Source of the DNA: Candidatus Sediminicultor sextus
GTDB taxonomy: Bacteria; Atribacterota; Phoenicimicrobiia; Phoenicimicrobiales; Phoenicimicrobiaceae
Length of the DNA: 5,114 bases
Reading direction: 5' to 3'
NCBI GenBank assembly: GCA_014894735.1
Contig: JADBKX010000097.1
Coordinates: forward strand, 1-5,114
In this document: positions 4,281 through 5,114 of the stretch, in pieces
How the letters are laid out: each line of letters starts with the position of its first letter
How positions within the stretch are numbered: position 1 is the first letter of the stretch
Notes under the pieces: model-generated
What the model saw: only the letters and a program-made list of their open reading frames with translations
What the model was told of the DNA's origin: nothing
Databases searched by the model: none
Program-made: the position numbers and the translations under genes

Positions 4281-5114
4281 ATGTTAAGAAGTATATTGTT
4301 TAAAAAGAGAGGAAAAATATTTGCCTGCATTTTTATTGCTTTAATAGTATTTCTTTGGTTGAGTATTTACGGAATTAATTTTGCCCAAGGTCCCAACCCA
4401 GGGGAAATCGAAAAGATGAAAAGCATTCAAATTATCAATCCTCATCCCCCATTTTCTCTTAGATTATCGCTGGATAAAGAGGGGGATGCTACCTATACGC
4501 CCGGGGAGAGGATTAAAATTTTCTTCGCGGTTTCTCAAGATGCCTTTGTAACGCTTTATAGCTATGATATCGAAGGTAGAGTGAAAATTATCTTCCCCAA
4601 CCAGTATTCACCAAATGATTTTGTAAAAGCAGGACAAACTTATTCCGTTGATGGACTGATTGACCCAAATACCAGGGCGGGGATTGAATATGTTCAGGGA
4701 TTTGCCACTTCCAGCGAGCTACTGATTACTGATAAAGAAAAAAATCTAATTTCTAAAGAGTTTATGCCAGCAGTGAGTAAGGATTATAAAAGCCATACTA
4801 ACACCATTAAGGCCATAATAGTAACCCTACCTCCTAATTCCTGGGCTTCGAGTAATCTATTAAGTTATACGGTAAGGCCAATAACTCCGCCTCCTCCGCC
4901 TCCTGCTAATTATGGCAGGATTATAATCACTTCCCAACCCCAAGGGGCAGAGGTATATCTGGATAATGTTTTTACAGGAGTTACTCCTTTAAATTTAGAC
5001 CGAGTTACCTCTGGTCAGCATCATGTCAGATTAGTAATAGCAGGTTATCAGGAGTGGAGTAATAATGTCTCATTTTCACCTTCTCGGACTACTACAGTGT
5101 CTGCTGATTTAATT
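4281..5114 (+). CDS. Exported DUF4384-like and PEGA domain protein (partial, 3' end missing)
   Basis: An open frame of 278 codons that runs off the right edge. Residues 1-36 have basic residues (KKRGK, 8-12) and then a hydrophobic segment (about 13-34), a signal peptide or N-terminal anchor with possible cleavage after NFAQ; the mature part should be outside the cytoplasmic membrane. Residues about 60-160 match the DUF4384 pattern: YTPGERIKIFFAVSQDAFVT (72-91), LYSYDIEGRVKIIFPN (92-107), a KAGQTYSVDG segment (116-125). A polyproline linker PPPPPP (203-208) leads to a PEGA domain from about 211 (GRIIITSQPQGAEVYLDNVF, with GVTPLNL and GQHHVRLVIAGYQEW). DUF4384 and PEGA are surface-associated beta-rich domains of unproven function, often in proteins linked to envelope biology; ligand binding or wall attachment is inference. 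The start is secured by AAGGAGGA at 4265-4272 and the signal peptide. More PEGA repeats may follow beyond the edge. Confidence 0.88.
   Translation, partial: MLRSILFKKRGKIFACIFIALIVFLWLSIYGINFAQGPNPGEIEKMKSIQIINPHPPFSLRLSLDKEGDATYTPGERIKIFFAVSQDAFVTLYSYDIEGRVKIIFPNQYSPNDFVKAGQTYSVDGLIDPNTRAGIEYVQGFATSSELLITDKEKNLISKEFMPAVSKDYKSHTNTIKAIIVTLPPNSWASSNLLSYTVRPITPPPPPPANYGRIIITSQPQGAEVYLDNVFTGVTPLNLDRVTSGQHHVRLVIAGYQEWSNNVSFSPSRTTTVSADLI

Overview
The window reads as an AT-rich chromosomal segment of an anaerobic, Firmicutes-like or deep-branching lineage (Atribacterota-type is one possibility). The reasons are a c-di-AMP riboswitch, a SpoVS protein, an Asp23/Gls24 protein, strong AAGGAGG-type ribosome binding sites, sigma-70-like promoters and a B12-dependent radical SAM enzyme. 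The lineage is inference; no rRNA or other taxonomic marker is present. There are six genes: five complete, and one cut by the right edge.

Left part (1-413): a ydaO/yuaA-class c-di-AMP riboswitch with its own consensus promoter lies on the minus strand and controls a gene beyond the left edge. A divergent consensus promoter drives a small FmdB-type zinc-ribbon protein (414-644). A long perfect palindrome (662-739) follows and probably ends that transcript. It resembles the dispersed REP-like palindromes carrying the GGGGACGGTTCT core.

Middle (920-3367): a stand-alone cobalamin-binding-domain radical SAM protein (920-2272), then SpoVS (2481-2741) and a Gls24/Asp23-family protein (2900-3367), all on the plus strand. 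SpoVS and Gls24 probably share a transcript that ends at an imperfect hairpin (3382-3427). This hairpin also sits at the end of the convergent HU gene. The gaps 2273-2480 and 2742-2899 hold an orphan Shine-Dalgarno, tiny coupled ORFs and a stretch that looks like decayed coding sequence.

Right part (3462-5114): a canonical HU nucleoid protein is read leftward, with two candidate promoters. A 546-base divergent intergenic region follows, with a GC-rich hairpin. The last gene is an exported protein with a DUF4384-like domain, a proline linker and a PEGA domain, running off the right edge. No CRISPR array, tRNA, rRNA, transposase gene or defence gene was seen. The features do not assemble into an evident new multi-gene system. 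The most informative items are the riboswitch, the palindrome, the orphan ribosome-binding site upstream of spoVS, and the structured divergent region at 3735-4280.
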